DNA of 7,941 nucleotides, taken from positions 1-7,941 of the forward strand of contig JAADHG010000150.1 of NCBI GenBank assembly GCA_013151975.1, in the 5' to 3' direction. Numbering within the stretch: the first letter of the stretch is position 1; each line of letters begins with the position of its first letter. This DNA comes from Chlorobiota bacterium. Lineage in GTDB: Bacteria; Bacteroidota; Bacteroidia; Flavobacteriales; Flavobacteriaceae. Positions 7,012-7,941 of the stretch are shown in pieces. Position numbers and translations under genes: made by a program. The notes beneath the pieces were generated by a model. The model was not told the DNA's origin, did no database searches, and worked only from the letters and a program-made list of their open reading frames with translations.

Positions 7012-7941
7012 TTAGCTAATTCTCAACCCATTATTAACCGCATTGCTCTTATCAGGATTTACAAAAACAAGGTTTCCTAATTCGTCTTCAGTCATTAAAA
7101 TCATACCCTGGCTTTCTACACCGCGAAGTGCTCTAGGTGCTAAATTTACTAATACTGTAACCTGTTTACCAATTACCTCTTCAGGCGTAAAACTCTCCGC
7201 TATTCCAGAAACTATGGTACGCACATCAATTCCTGTATCTACTTTTAAAACTAAAAGTTTTTTAGTTTTTGGCATTTTTTCAGCTTCCAGAATAGTTCCC
7301 ACCCGAATATCTAATTTTGTAAAATCTTCAAACGCAATAGTATCTTTTTGAGGCTCTGTTACTTTGTTAGCAGCTTCGTTTGCTTTTTTACTAGCGTCTA
7401 ATTTATCTAGTTGTGTTTGTATTTCTTTATCTTCAATCTTACTGAATAGTAATTCTGCTTTTGCTATTTCATGACCAGCTGGAATGAGTACATTTTTATT
7501 TGATATGTCGTCCCAATGAGATGCTTCGACAAGCTCAGCATGACAATCGTTTTTATTTTTATCATTCTGAGTAAAACGAAGAATCTCTTTTAATTTTTGA
7601 GATGTAAAAGGTAAAAACGGCTCGCTCAATGTTGCCAAAGCGCTAGCAATTTGAAGTGCAATATACATTATGGTTTGTACACGTGCTTCATCTTCTTTGA
7701 TAACCTTCCACGGCTCTTCATCAGCTAAATATTTATTACCTAGTCGTGCCAAATTCATGAGCTCTTGACTGGCTTCTCTAAAACGATAGCGTTCAATGGA
7801 ACTTGCAATTACATTTGGATATGCCTTTACCGTTGCTAACGTTTCTTCGTCAACTTTAGAAAATTCGTTAGGTGTTGGCACAATACCATTATAATATTTA
7901 TTAGTTAACACCACAACACGATTAATAAAGTTACCAAAAAT
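7012..7941 (-). CDS. metG: Methionyl-tRNA synthetase, C-terminal part (5' end beyond window)
   Basis: The frame is open from the right edge to the TAA at 7014-7012 and gives 309 visible residues, starting inside the protein (IFGNFINRVVVLTNKYYNG). The first ~120 residues match the anticodon-binding helical domain of MetRS, including EPWK and a segment ending SEPFLPFTSQKLKEIL. After a lysine-rich linker, the last ~110 residues form the EMAP-II/Arc1p-like OB-fold tRNA-binding domain: FTKLDIRVGTILEAEKMP, then VSGIAESF, VLVNLAPRALRGVESQGM and the end. The GTG at 7914 is an internal valine codon, not a start; the true start and the catalytic HIGH/KMSKS half lie outside the window. MetRS charges tRNA-Met and initiator tRNA in the cytoplasm and is a housekeeping enzyme unrelated to nor. 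About 21 residues around visible positions 122-142 come from an inserted repeat, described separately. The symbol metG is the usual one for bacterial MetRS. Confidence 0.95.
   Translation of the reverse strand: MFGNFINRVVVLTNKYYNGIVPTPNEFSKVDEETLATVKAYPNVIASSIERYRFREASQELMNLARLGNKYLADEEPWKVIKEDEARVQTIMYIALQIASALATLSEPFLPFTSQKLKEILRFTQNDKNKNDCHAELVEASHWDDISNKNVLIPAGHEIAKAELLFSKIEDKEIQTQLDKLDASKKANEAANKVTEPQKDTIAFEDFTKLDIRVGTILEAEKMPKTKKLLVLKVDTGIDVRTIVSGIAESFTPEEVIGKQVTVLVNLAPRALRGVESQGMILMTEDELGNLVFVNPDKSNAVNNGLRIS
7518..7587. repeat. dispersed palindromic repeat inserted in frame in metG
   Basis: The arms at 7518-7546 and 7559-7587 are imperfect reverse complements, pairing at 21 of 29 positions, around a 12-base AT-rich loop. 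They match a repeat widely scattered in Bacteroidota genomes, recognisable by GCTTCGACAAGCTCAGCATGA and TCATTCTGAG...CGAAGAATCTC. Read in the metG frame it encodes RFTQND followed by CHAELVEAS, a peptide often seen where this repeat is translated. It is clearly more GC-rich at its conserved blocks than its surroundings. It sits between the anticodon-binding domain and the linker to the OB-fold domain, with the frame kept. The repeat identity is from memory of the family, not a search. Confidence 0.82.

Noticed and set aside
7043..7351. Open frame of 102 codons on the plus strand inside metG
   Set aside because: It is antisense to the conserved tRNA-binding OB-fold domain of MetRS and shows no family signature.
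7912..7914. GTG as a start codon giving a 300-residue protein
   Set aside because: The frame continues upstream with conserved MetRS sequence (FGNFINRV), so this is an internal valine codon of a gene cut by the window edge.
1..7941. CRISPR array, tRNA or rRNA genes, transposase or phage genes
   Set aside because: No regularly spaced repeats, cloverleaf-like sequence, rRNA segments or transposase motifs were seen; all long frames are accounted for by metG, nrdGD and norCBQD.

Overview
The window reads as chromosomal DNA of a Bacteroidota bacterium, most likely a member of the Flavobacteriia. The evidence is the high A+T content, start codons without clear Shine-Dalgarno sequences, a TAnnTTTG-type -7 promoter element, and a Bacteroidota-type dispersed repeat (peptide signature CHAELVEAS) inserted in frame in metG. 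This is inference from sequence style; no marker gene fixes the genus. All seven convincing genes lie on the minus strand, so transcription runs from high to low coordinates.

In transcription order the window holds: (1) the 3' part of metG, methionyl-tRNA synthetase, running off the right edge; (2) a 170-base gap with two AT-rich inverted repeats; (3) nrdG and nrdD, 5 bases apart, encoding the activase and the glycyl-radical large subunit of anaerobic class III ribonucleotide reductase; (4) a 168-base gap with a probable promoter and a striking 29-base dyad; (5) norC and norB, the two subunits of cytochrome c-dependent nitric oxide reductase (cNOR); (6) a 129-base gap whose main feature is a perfect 17-base inverted repeat; (7) norQ and norD, the MoxR-type AAA+ ATPase and VWA-domain protein that activate cNOR, with norD running off the left edge.

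The genes fit low-oxygen life on nitrogen oxides. NrdDG supplies dNTPs without oxygen, NorCB reduces NO to N2O, and NorQD is needed to make NorCB active, probably through non-heme iron insertion. All catalytic metal ligands of NorB, the heme-binding motif of NorC, the Walker and MIDAS motifs of NorQ and NorD, the glycyl-radical and zinc motifs of NrdD and the radical-SAM cysteines of NrdG can be read directly.

I see no wholly new multi-gene system. The points most worth following are the non-coding and inserted elements: the dyad upstream of norC, the in-frame repeat in metG, the long inverted repeat that splits norCB from norQD, and the hairpin abutting the nrdG start codon.
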